Source: DATDYW01 sp036516995
GTDB taxonomy: Bacteria; Patescibacteriota; Minisyncoccia; Phycocordibacterales; JAACPR01
DNA length: 12,523 bases
Direction: 5' to 3'
Assembly (NCBI GenBank): GCA_036516995.1
Contig: DATDYW010000022.1
Span: 1 to 12,523, forward strand
Part shown: positions 5,138 through 12,523 of the stretch, piece by piece
How the letters are laid out: every line of letters starts with the position of its first letter
Numbering within the stretch: the first letter of the stretch is position 1
Notes under the pieces: generated by a model
What the model was told of the DNA's origin: nothing
The model's database searches: none
Seen by the model: the letters and a program-made list of their open reading frames with translations, nothing else
Translations under genes and position numbers: made by a program

Positions 5138-5608
5138 CTACACGCTGCACGCCTCTCGCGCCTTAGTCAATGCACCCGACTCCTCCTCGGAGAGCGGAAC
5201 GCTGGAGGCAAAGTTCTCGACCGGCTTGGCGAAGACGTTCACCCGGTCGCGCGAGTGGAAGGCCGAGAGCACCACGCCGTCGCCTTTTTCTGAAACGAGC
5301 GCTGCGGCGAAGCTCTGGCCGCCAGACTCGAGCCCCTCGAACGCCGAGAAGGAGCGGGCGTGCACGCCGCGGACGGCACCCTGCAGCCGGCGGTCGATTG
5401 TGCCGATAGCAATCTTCGCGTCGACGGCGAACTTGCGCAGCGCGGCGAGTTCCGTGTCCATAGTCTCGATTGCCTGATCAATCGAGCCGGACTTTCCGCC
5501 GCGGGTCAGCCGGCGCAGGCGCACGGTGAGGTAGGCGCACCAGGCGAGCAGCGCGGCCACGCCCGCAACGAGGGCGTAGAGAATCATCTCGGAAGGTGCT
5601 AGCGTCAT
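5138..5608 (-). CDS. DUF4446 family membrane-anchored protein
   Basis: A 156-residue protein. A single membrane helix (about residues 8-27, MILYALVAGVAALLAWCAYL) is followed by a basic stop (RLRRLTRGGK), a helical stretch, and then the DUF4446 signature: ESGGQSFAAALVSEKGDGVV, HSRDRVNVFAKP and the closing LSEEESGALTKA. The function of this family is not known; it is widespread in Firmicutes and CPR. The frame continues upstream of 5608, but that part is antisense to the desulfurase. The ATG at 5608 (or a second at residue 8) leaves a natural 33-bp divergent gap. It is the first gene of a minus-strand series with infB and rbfA. A TAGACT -10-like site lies 10 nt before the ATG, without a clear -35. 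Confidence 0.85.
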   Translation of the reverse strand: MTLAPSEMILYALVAGVAALLAWCAYLTVRLRRLTRGGKSGSIDQAIETMDTELAALRKFAVDAKIAIGTIDRRLQGAVRGVHARSFSAFEGLESGGQSFAAALVSEKGDGVVLSAFHSRDRVNVFAKPVENFASSVPLSEEESGALTKAREACSV

Positions 5609-5618
5609 GGCGCGGGGC

Positions 5619-5624
5619 AGTCTA
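5619..5624 (-). promoter_or_regulatory. Possible -10 for the DUF4446 gene
   Basis: TAGACT (4 of 6 to TATAAT) lies 10 nt upstream of the ATG, the same distance as in the SPFH-like promoter. The -35 region is poor. TAGACTGC recurs at 6803-6810, before the degenerate protease gene. Confidence 0.3.
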
Positions 5625-5641
5625 GCAGCGCTCCTCTGATA

Positions 5642-6802
5642 ATGGAACTGCCACTTTTCCTCTCCCGGTTTGCGCACCCGCGGGCGTTCCTCGACGCCGC
5701 CGCGGGCATCCCGGAGATTGCCGCCTCGCGGCGGGTCCGCCGAGCCGCCGAGCGTCTCTTCGGCAACCCGTCCTCGCCGCACGCCGAGGGCCGCGCCGCC
5801 CGCGACGCGCTGGAGGCAGCTCGCGTGTCGGTGGCGCGGACGCTCGGCGTGAAGCCGGCAGAAATTATTTTTACGGGCGGCGGCACGGAGGCGGCGAATC
5901 TCGCCATTCGCGGCGCCACCCACGGCGCGCGCGGCGAGCGGCGCATCGCCGTGTGGGCGGGCGAGCACCCGGCAACCATCGAGTCGGCGCGCCGCGCGGC
6001 AGAGGAGCGCGGCGCGGCGGTTTCCGTCCTGCCGATTGGGAGGGAAGGCGTGCCCGAGCCCGCGGCTTACGCCGCGGGCTCGCCCACGCTCGTCGCCGTC
6101 TCGCGCGTCAACGGCGAGTCCGGCGAGCGCGCCGACACCCGGCGCATTCGCCAGGCCGTTCCACGTGTCGCGCTGCTCTTTGTCGACGCCAGCCAGGCTG
6201 CGCTCACCGAGAACGTCTCGCCGCACCGGCTCGCGGCCGACCTGCTGGCGCTCGACGGCCCGAAGATTGGCGGGCCGCGCGGCGTCGGCTGCCTCGTCGT
6301 TCGCGGCGCGACAGAAATTTTGCCGCTGATTGTTGGCGGCGGCCAGGAGCGCGGACGACGGGCGGGGAGCGAGGCGCCGCCGCTCGCCGCCGGGTTCGCG
6401 GCGGCGCTCGCCGAGTGCCAGGCGGCGGCGGCAGAGAACGCGGAACGGTCGGCGGCGCTCGGCGAAGAGCTCTGGCGCGGCATCAGCGCCGCGTTCCCCG
6501 ATGCCCGCCGCAACGTCGCTCCGAAACTTTCGGCCGCGCACATTCTTTCCGTGCACTTCCCCGACCTCGACGCCGCGTACGCCGCCGCCGTGCTCGACTC
6601 CCGCGGCGTCGCCGTCGCCGCCTCCGCCGCCTGCCGCGCCGCGGCGGGGGAGCCATCTGCCGCGATCGGAGCTGCGGCGGCGCAGAGCTCCATTCGCTTC
6701 TCCTTTTCTCCGGGCTCGTCAATCGCCGATGCCCGCCGCGCCCTCGCCGAGCTCCCCGGGGCCGTTCACCTCGCCGGCAGGCGCGGCAACCCCTGGGAGT
6801 GA
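5642..6802 (+). CDS. Cysteine desulfurase-like PLP aminotransferase (class V)
   Basis: A 386-residue NifS/IscS-type enzyme. The family takes sulfur from cysteine, using PLP and a persulfide cysteine, for tRNA thiolation or Fe-S assembly. Visible features: FLDAAAGIP replacing the usual YLDNAATTP, GNPSSPHAEGR (41-51), FTGGGTEAANLAI (77-89), EHPATIES with His109, VDASQ with Asp182 and Gln185, the PLP lysine Lys208 in LALDGPKIGGPRG, GGGQERGRRAGSE (232-244), and Cys331 in SAACRAA. All key catalytic residues are kept, but the His normally next to the PLP lysine (HK) is Pro here, and GTEN is GSEA. The sequence is strongly enriched in Ala, Arg and Gly. The gene is divergent from DUF4446. No Shine-Dalgarno sequence is seen, and a GATAAT box overlaps the ATG, so the exact start is slightly uncertain. 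Confidence 0.88.
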   Translation: MELPLFLSRFAHPRAFLDAAAGIPEIAASRRVRRAAERLFGNPSSPHAEGRAARDALEAARVSVARTLGVKPAEIIFTGGGTEAANLAIRGATHGARGERRIAVWAGEHPATIESARRAAEERGAAVSVLPIGREGVPEPAAYAAGSPTLVAVSRVNGESGERADTRRIRQAVPRVALLFVDASQAALTENVSPHRLAADLLALDGPKIGGPRGVGCLVVRGATEILPLIVGGGQERGRRAGSEAPPLAAGFAAALAECQAAAAENAERSAALGEELWRGISAAFPDARRNVAPKLSAAHILSVHFPDLDAAYAAAVLDSRGVAVAASAACRAAAGEPSAAIGAAAAQSSIRFSFSPGSSIADARRALAELPGAVHLAGRRGNPWE

Positions 6803-6833
6803 TAGACTGCTACCCGTAACGCCACGAACATCT

Positions 6834-7607
6834 ATGGGCACCCTCGGCGACCTCAAGGCGCAGCAGCTCGTCCTCCTGGCGGTCTTCGTCAGCTTCGTGA
6901 CGTCGATTGCCACGGGCATCACCACCGTCTCCCTGATGGAGTCGGCGCCGCAGCCCGTGCAGGAGGTGGTCAACCGCATCGTCGAGCGCACCATCGAGCG
7001 CGTCGTGCCGGCCGAGGCCAACAGCGAACCCCGCGAGAAGGAAATTATCACCACGGTGGTGAAGGAAGAGGATTTGATGATCGGCTCGGTCGAGAAGAAC
7101 GCCGCGAGCGTCGTCCGCGTGCAGGTTGACGCCGAGCCGTTCGACTTCGCCTCGATTGGCCTCGCCGTTGGCCCGCGGGCGATCGTCGCCGACGGCTTCC
7201 AGCTGGTGCAGGACGGCGTCTACCGCGTCGTCGCACCGCAGGGCACCTTCAGCGCCCGCGTTGTCGCCCGGGGCGACCGGTTCGCGCTCCTGGTGCCGGA
7301 GGCGGCCGACGCGCCCGCGCTCGTCCCGGCCTCGATGGCCGACTCCGCGGGCGTGAAGCTCGCCCAGTCGGTGATTGCCATCAGCGGCAGCGGCGCAAAC
7401 GAGGTGGCCTCCGGCGTCGTCACCGGCATCGGCGCCGCGAGCGTCTCCACCTCTGTCTCCGGCGCCGATATCCTGCCGGGCGCCGCGCTGGTGAACCTCC
7501 GCGGCGACGTGGTCGGCCTGCGCGTCTCCGACGGCTCCGCCGCCACGACCTTCGCCGCCGCCTCGGCCGCCAAGGCTTTCGCGGAGGCACCCTCGGCCTC
7601 GCCGTAG
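6834..7607 (+). CDS. Membrane-anchored degenerate trypsin-like (HtrA-fold) protein
   Basis: A 257-residue protein. A membrane helix (about 10-34) is followed by a charged helical linker (42-80) and a beta-rich domain (90-230). Its order of strands follows the trypsin-like domain of HtrA/DegP: SVVRVQV, SIGLAVGPRAIVADGF, YRVVAPQGTFSARVVARGD, FALLVPE, AQSVIAISGSG, VASGVVTGIG, SGADILPGAALVNLRGDVVGL. The last block aligns with the protease motif DA.I.PGNSGGPLVN..G.VVG, but the nucleophile Ser-Gly-Gly is replaced by Gly-Ala-Ala. The His and Asp positions also appear lost. It is therefore probably a pseudoprotease that binds proteins or peptides. The frame is open far upstream, but that part overlaps the desulfurase, and ATG 6834 starts just before the membrane helix. 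It precedes the Clp ATPase by 54 bp. Confidence 0.72.
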   Translation: MGTLGDLKAQQLVLLAVFVSFVTSIATGITTVSLMESAPQPVQEVVNRIVERTIERVVPAEANSEPREKEIITTVVKEEDLMIGSVEKNAASVVRVQVDAEPFDFASIGLAVGPRAIVADGFQLVQDGVYRVVAPQGTFSARVVARGDRFALLVPEAADAPALVPASMADSAGVKLAQSVIAISGSGANEVASGVVTGIGAASVSTSVSGADILPGAALVNLRGDVVGLRVSDGSAATTFAAASAAKAFAEAPSASP

Positions 7608-7626
7608 CGGGGCGACGGGCCACCCG

Positions 7627-7655
7627 TTTACAAGGGGCCTCCGTTGCCGCATATT
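7627..7655 (+). promoter_or_regulatory. Sigma70-like promoter for the Clp ATPase gene
   Basis: TTTACA (7627-7632, 5 of 6 to the -35 consensus), a 17-nt spacer, then CATATT (7650-7655, 4 of 6); TATTCT two bases on is an alternative -10. Start of transcription would fall at about the ATG (7662), so the mRNA would be leaderless. Confidence 0.5.
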
Positions 7656-7661
7656 CTAGCT

Positions 7662-10346
<2,685 letters not shown>

Positions 10347-10351
10347 ACAAG

Positions 10352-11116
10352 GTGAAGCACGAACGCCTGTCCGCCGCCGCCCTGACAGTCGCCGTTTTTC
10401 TCGCGCTCTGCGGCGCGAGCGCCGCCACCATCGACGCCAACGGTCGGGCGAGCCGGTCGCTGGCCGCGGCTATCCTCTCCTGGGGTTCGACCGCGACGAC
10501 CTCAACCTGGGGCAGCGGCGCCACCACCAGCCTCGGGAGCTTCAGCACGAGCTGGGCTTCCACCTCGAAGGCCGTGTGGGGCTCTAAAAAATCGAAGGGC
10601 AGCTACGGCACCTTCACCACCGAGTGGGGCGCAGACCCCGAGGAGGGGTGGGGGGCAGCCAGCGGCAGAAAGGCGAGGTTCAGCACCGGCAGCTACGTGA
10701 CGACGTGGCAGCCGGGCGCGGCGCCGCCGTGGGGCGGCAGCGCGAGCAGCAGCGTGCTCTACGGCGTTCCGAAGCTCGACGCGAGCGGCGCGCTCTGGGG
10801 CGGCCGCGTCACCACGACGTGGAGCTTGGAGGCGGACGCAGACGCTCTGGGGGAGACGCCGTTCGAGCGCGACCTGACCGTCGGATCTGTCGGGTCCGAC
10901 GTCCTGGCGCTGCAAAAATTTCTCAACGCCCGCGGTTTCCAGATTGCCGCCGAGGGTTCCGGCTCGTCCGGAGAGGAGTCCGACTACTTCGGCGAGCGCA
11001 CCCGCGCGGCGCTCGCGGCGTTCCAGCTCGCAAACGGCATCGTGCCGGCGGAGGGCTACTGCGGCGCTGCCACCCGTGCGGTGCTCGCGACGATGGGGTG
11101 GGGGGAGGCGAGGTAA
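10352..11116 (+). CDS. Secreted Trp-repeat protein with peptidoglycan-binding domain
   Basis: A 254-residue exported protein. A signal peptide (1-25) has a charged start, a hydrophobic core LTVAVFLALC and an AxA-type end; Cys20 could instead suggest a lipoprotein, though the lipobox is weak. Residues 40-160 are rich in Gly, Ser, Thr and Trp, with ten Trp at 44, 53, 68, 76, 92, 100, 119, 127, 149 and 157, mostly in pairs 8-9 apart that recur every 24-30 residues. Residues 173-248 form a PG_binding_1 domain (DLTVGSVGSDVLALQKFLNA, then YFGERTRAALAAFQLANGI and GYCGAATRAVL), closely like those ending many Parcubacteria surface proteins. Start is GTG, 5 nt after the Clp ATPase stop, so the two are probably co-transcribed. 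It is likely a cell-wall-bound surface protein. Confidence 0.82.
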   Translation: MKHERLSAAALTVAVFLALCGASAATIDANGRASRSLAAAILSWGSTATTSTWGSGATTSLGSFSTSWASTSKAVWGSKKSKGSYGTFTTEWGADPEEGWGAASGRKARFSTGSYVTTWQPGAAPPWGGSASSSVLYGVPKLDASGALWGGRVTTTWSLEADADALGETPFERDLTVGSVGSDVLALQKFLNARGFQIAAEGSGSSGEESDYFGERTRAALAAFQLANGIVPAEGYCGAATRAVLATMGWGEAR

Positions 11117-11207
11117 AAAGTAATAAGTAACAAGTAACAAGTAATAAATTTGGACAAGCCCGGAGCCTCTCGGAACTTTTTCCTTTTTACTTTTTCCTTC
11201 TTACTTC
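11117..11207. repeat. AAGTAAC-type inverted spacer repeat, copy 3
   Basis: It starts directly after the stop of the peptidoglycan-binding protein. The left arm (11117-11149) is AAAGTAATAAGTAACAAGTA and more, in a 7-nt period. The right arm (11175-11207) is pyrimidine-rich (CTTTTTACTTTTTCCTTCTT), a weaker complement. The centre begins TTTGGACAAG, matching copy 1. The right arm overlaps the putative tRNA-Tyr promoter. Confidence 0.7.
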
Positions 11208-11214
11208 GTATGGT
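11186..11214 (+). promoter_or_regulatory. Possible promoter for tRNA-Tyr
   Basis: TTTACT (11186-11191, 4 of 6), a 17-nt spacer, and TATGGT (11209-11214, 4 of 6) end 13 nt before the tRNA. The match is moderate, and the -35 falls inside the pyrimidine-rich repeat arm. Confidence 0.35.
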
Positions 11215-11227
11215 AGGTTTTAGGTGC

Positions 11228-11311
11228 GCGTAGGTGGCAGAGTGGTCAATTGCACCTGGCTGTAAACCAGGCGCCCTACGGGCTACGGAGGTTCGAATCC
11301 TCCCCTGCGCA
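11228..11311 (+). tRNA. tRNA-Tyr(GUA)
   Basis: An 84-nt class II tRNA with acceptor GCGTAGG/CCTGCGC (one T-G wobble) and discriminator A11311. The anticodon stem is CCTGG/CCAGG around CTGTAAA, anticodon GTA at 11262-11264. It has a long variable arm and the T-arm GGAGG-TTCGAAT-CCTCC. CCA is not encoded (CAG follows). Its 3' end is repeated in inverted form 65 bp downstream. Confidence 0.95.
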
Positions 11312-11375
11312 CAGAATCAAAAACCGCCCCTCACGGGAAGCGGTTTTTGATTCTGTGCGCAGGGGAGGATTCGAA
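11292..11375 (+). terminator. Terminator hairpin of tRNA-Tyr extending to its T-loop
   Basis: A perfect 36-bp inverted repeat (11292-11327 with 11340-11375) surrounds the 12-nt loop CCCTCACGGGAA. The inner part, CAAAAACCGC/GCGGTTTTTG, is a bidirectional Rho-independent terminator with a T5 run. The outer 20 bp duplicate the tRNA from TTCGAA of the T-loop to the discriminator. The full stem would compete with both the T-arm and the acceptor stem. Confidence 0.88.
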
Positions 11376-11599
11376 AGCCGCAGGCGACCGAGCGGAGCGA
11401 GGTCCGGAGCCGAGCCCTAACGAGGCTCCGGCGCCGAGGCGGGGTCGCGAGCACTTAGATTTTTAGTAGCCGCTAAGGCTGCTAAAAATCTTAGTGACTC
11501 GTGACCGAATCCCAATAAGAGCGCCGCAGGCTCATTATTGTCTTTTTATGAAATTCTTATCTTATCTCCTCAACCCGGTTTCGCTTTACTGGGGCGATC
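11376..11599 (+). repeat. tRNA-associated repeat, copy B (next to tRNA-Tyr)
   Basis: Gene-free structured DNA following the inverted tRNA-Tyr copy. In order: CGAGCGGAGCGAG (11389-11401); an 8-bp hairpin CCGGAGCC/GGCTCCGG (11404-11411 with 11424-11431); GAGGCGGGGTCGCGA (11436-11450, 14 of 15 to copy A); an 18-nt imperfect hairpin (11454-11471 with 11477-11494); the 22-mer identical to copy A (11491-11512); and GCTTTACTGGGGCGATC (11583-11599, 16 of 17 to copy A). A 46-nt longer gap separates the last two blocks than in copy A. I see no convincing gene here. Confidence 0.7.
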
Positions 11600-11606
11600 A
11601 CCGCCT

Positions 11607-11638
11607 AAAAGAAAATCCAGCTCTCCGTGAGCTGGATT
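11607..11638 (-). terminator. Rho-independent terminator of the small secreted protein
   Basis: On the minus strand AATCCAGCTC/GAGCTGGATT forms a 10-bp stem with loop ACGGA, followed by TTTTCTTTT. It lies 17 nt after the stop of the gene at 11655-11951. Confidence 0.9.
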
Positions 11639-11654
11639 CGACGGGGAGAGCTGC

Positions 11655-11951
11655 TCACCGTGTCGGCTGCACCGGCTTGGGTGGCGGATTCGGATTGTTG
11701 GGCGTCTTGTAGACAATCCAGATGCCGAAGTAGACGCTGAGCCCCTTCTCTACACTGACGCTCACAACCTCGGTGGCCCACCAGGTATTCTTCTTCCATT
11801 TTTCAAACGTCTGGATGACGCCCTCCGGAGCTCCCGAGACTGTCTGGGGCACAGGGACGTAGACCATGATCGTGTAGAATGACTCCGCGTTCGCGGAGAG
11901 GGGTACTGCCACGAGGGCAGCCAGGAGGGTAAACAATAAGACAAGTTTCAT
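11655..11951 (-). CDS. Small secreted hypothetical protein
   Basis: A 98-residue protein I do not recognise. A clear signal peptide (MKLVLLFTLLAALVAVPLSANA, cleavage after residue 22 at ANA-ES) is followed by about 60 residues with two hydrophobic beta-like stretches (SFYTIMVYVPVP and GLSVYFGIWIVYK) and an aromatic KWKKNTWWATEVV segment. It ends in a Pro-Asn tail (TPNNPNPPPKPVQPTR). It has no cysteine in the mature part. An in-frame ATG at 11969 would add MLLWPH, but the promoter at 11988-11960 puts transcription start near 11953, so ATG 11951 is preferred. A strong terminator follows. It is divergent from a sortase gene but carries no visible sorting signal. Confidence 0.8.
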   Translation of the reverse strand: MKLVLLFTLLAALVAVPLSANAESFYTIMVYVPVPQTVSGAPEGVIQTFEKWKKNTWWATEVVSVSVEKGLSVYFGIWIVYKTPNNPNPPPKPVQPTR

Positions 11952-11959
11952 ATGCGGCC

Positions 11960-11988
11960 ACAATAGCATTCAATATTTAATATGTCAA
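11960..11988 (-). promoter_or_regulatory. Sigma70-like promoter for the small secreted protein
   Basis: Perfect -35 TTGACA (11988-11983), 17-nt spacer, TATTGT (11965-11960, 4 of 6), then 8 nt to the ATG. Transcription would start within about 2 nt of the start codon, so the mRNA is probably leaderless. Confidence 0.65.
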
Positions 11989-12018
11989 ATAAGAGGACGA
12001 GTTTTCTTTTCCCTTCGC

Positions 12019-12024
12019 TATACT
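12019..12024 (+). promoter_or_regulatory. -10 element for the sortase gene
   Basis: TATACT (5 of 6 to TATAAT) lies 7 nt before the GTG at 12032, so transcription would start at or next to the start codon. The -35 region is weak. It is back-to-back with the promoter at 11988-11960. Confidence 0.5.
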
Positions 12025-12031
12025 GTCCTTC

Positions 12032-12523
12032 GTGTCTTTCCAGCCCCCCATCCGCCGCTCCACCTCCCTCCTCGCCCTCCCCGCGCGAGACCTCGCCAAG
12101 CTCGCCGCCTGGGCGGCCGCCTTCGCGCTCGTCGCCTACGTCGCGCTCTCGGCGATCGGCTTCGCCCCCCGCGCCGTCGATCTCTTCGGCTCCTTCCGCG
12201 AGCCGAGCGTTCGCGCCGAGGACGAGCTGCCGCGCCGCGCCGCGCCGGTAGCTGGCGCGCCAGACTCGTCGCAGGCCTACACCGTGCCGACGCGAGTTGA
12301 GATTCCATTGATTGGCGTCGATGCGGCAATTTACGAGCCTGCCTCCGTGAGCGTCGCGGCGCTCGACGCGCTCCTCGCCCGCGGCGCCGTCTACTACCCC
12401 GGCTCGGGCGTCCTCGAGGGCGGCAACCTCTTCGTCTTCGGTCACAGCACTAACTGGCCCGTCGTTCGCAACCAGGCGTACAAGACGTTCAACGGGCTCG
12501 ACAAGCTCGCGGCGGGGGACTCG
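12032..12523 (+). CDS. Sortase family protein (partial, C-terminus beyond window)
   Basis: The first 164 residues of a sortase, open to the window end. Sortases are membrane-anchored cysteine transpeptidases that join surface proteins to the cell envelope. A basic start is followed by one membrane helix (about 22-45) and an extracellular linker. The sortase barrel then begins: RVEIPLIGVDAAIYEP (88-103), GAVYYPGSGVLEGGNLFVFGHS with the catalytic His138, then NQAYKTFNGLDKLAAGD. The catalytic Cys and Arg lie downstream of the window. No ATG occurs in frame near the N-terminus; GTG 12032 is placed by the -10 element. It may act on surface proteins elsewhere in the genome; none in this window shows an LPXTG-like signal. 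Confidence 0.85.
   Translation, partial: MSFQPPIRRSTSLLALPARDLAKLAAWAAAFALVAYVALSAIGFAPRAVDLFGSFREPSVRAEDELPRRAAPVAGAPDSSQAYTVPTRVEIPLIGVDAAIYEPASVSVAALDALLARGAVYYPGSGVLEGGNLFVFGHSTNWPVVRNQAYKTFNGLDKLAAGDS

Noticed and set aside
5609..6556. Minus-strand extension of the DUF4446 frame to a 472-residue protein
   Set aside because: The extra 316 residues are Arg/Ala/Gly-rich, antisense to the conserved desulfurase motifs, and have no family features. DUF4446 proteins normally start right before the membrane helix.
7615..7630. Terminator after the degenerate protease gene (ACGGG/CCCGT followed by TTTAC)
   Set aside because: A 5-bp stem with a 3-nt loop and only three T's is too weak, and the TTTA overlaps the better-supported -35 box.
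11548..11712. Possible small plus-strand gene starting MKFLSYLLNPVSLYWGDH, with TATTGT 6 nt before its ATG
   Set aside because: It runs through the terminator and the 3' end of the minus-strand secreted protein, and the matching block in repeat copy A is not in the same reading frame context, so coding conservation is not supported.

Overview
The window looks like a piece of chromosome from a Patescibacteria/CPR (Parcubacteria-like) bacterium with a GC-rich genome. This is an inference from gene content. IF-2 lacks the usual N-terminal extension. There is a DUF4446 protein and a secreted protein ending in the peptidoglycan-binding domain typical of Parcubacteria (DLTVGS...LQKFLNARGF). The proteins are compact, the five tRNA genes encode no 3' CCA, and none of the ten genes has a convincing Shine-Dalgarno sequence. 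I have no database match to confirm this.

Layout. 8-2142 (minus) is a two-gene membrane operon: an SPFH/band-7-like protein with a coiled coil, overlapping by ATGA a small membrane-anchored protein. 2227-2943 is a tRNA cluster: Leu(UAG) on plus; Cys(GCA), Leu(UAA) and Lys(CUU) on minus. 2944-3151 holds two related hairpins and no gene. 3152-5608 (minus) is a translation block: DUF4446, IF-2 (infB), RbfA (rbfA). 5642-11116 (plus) runs divergently: cysteine desulfurase-like protein, a membrane-anchored degenerate trypsin-like protein, a ClpB/ClpC AAA+ unfoldase and a secreted Trp-repeat peptidoglycan-binding protein. Next comes tRNA-Tyr(GUA), then about 340 bp of structured repeat DNA. The window ends with a small secreted protein (minus) and, divergently, the first 164 codons of a sortase.

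How the parts fit. IF-2 and RbfA serve translation initiation and 30S maturation. The desulfurase would supply sulfur for tRNA thiolation or Fe-S clusters. The Clp ATPase, pseudoprotease, peptidoglycan-binding protein and sortase point to protein quality control and the cell surface.

The most unusual content is intergenic. (1) Two tRNA genes, Lys and Tyr, are each followed by a terminator hairpin that continues into an inverted copy of their own 3' end, cut exactly at TTCGAA of the T-loop. Each is then joined to a divergent copy of the same GC-rich repeat. (2) A second family, based on AAGTAAC-type heptamers, fills three spacers as inverted arms starting 3-9 nt past a stop codon. (3) Several promoters place the predicted transcription start on or within a few bases of the start codon, suggesting leaderless mRNAs.
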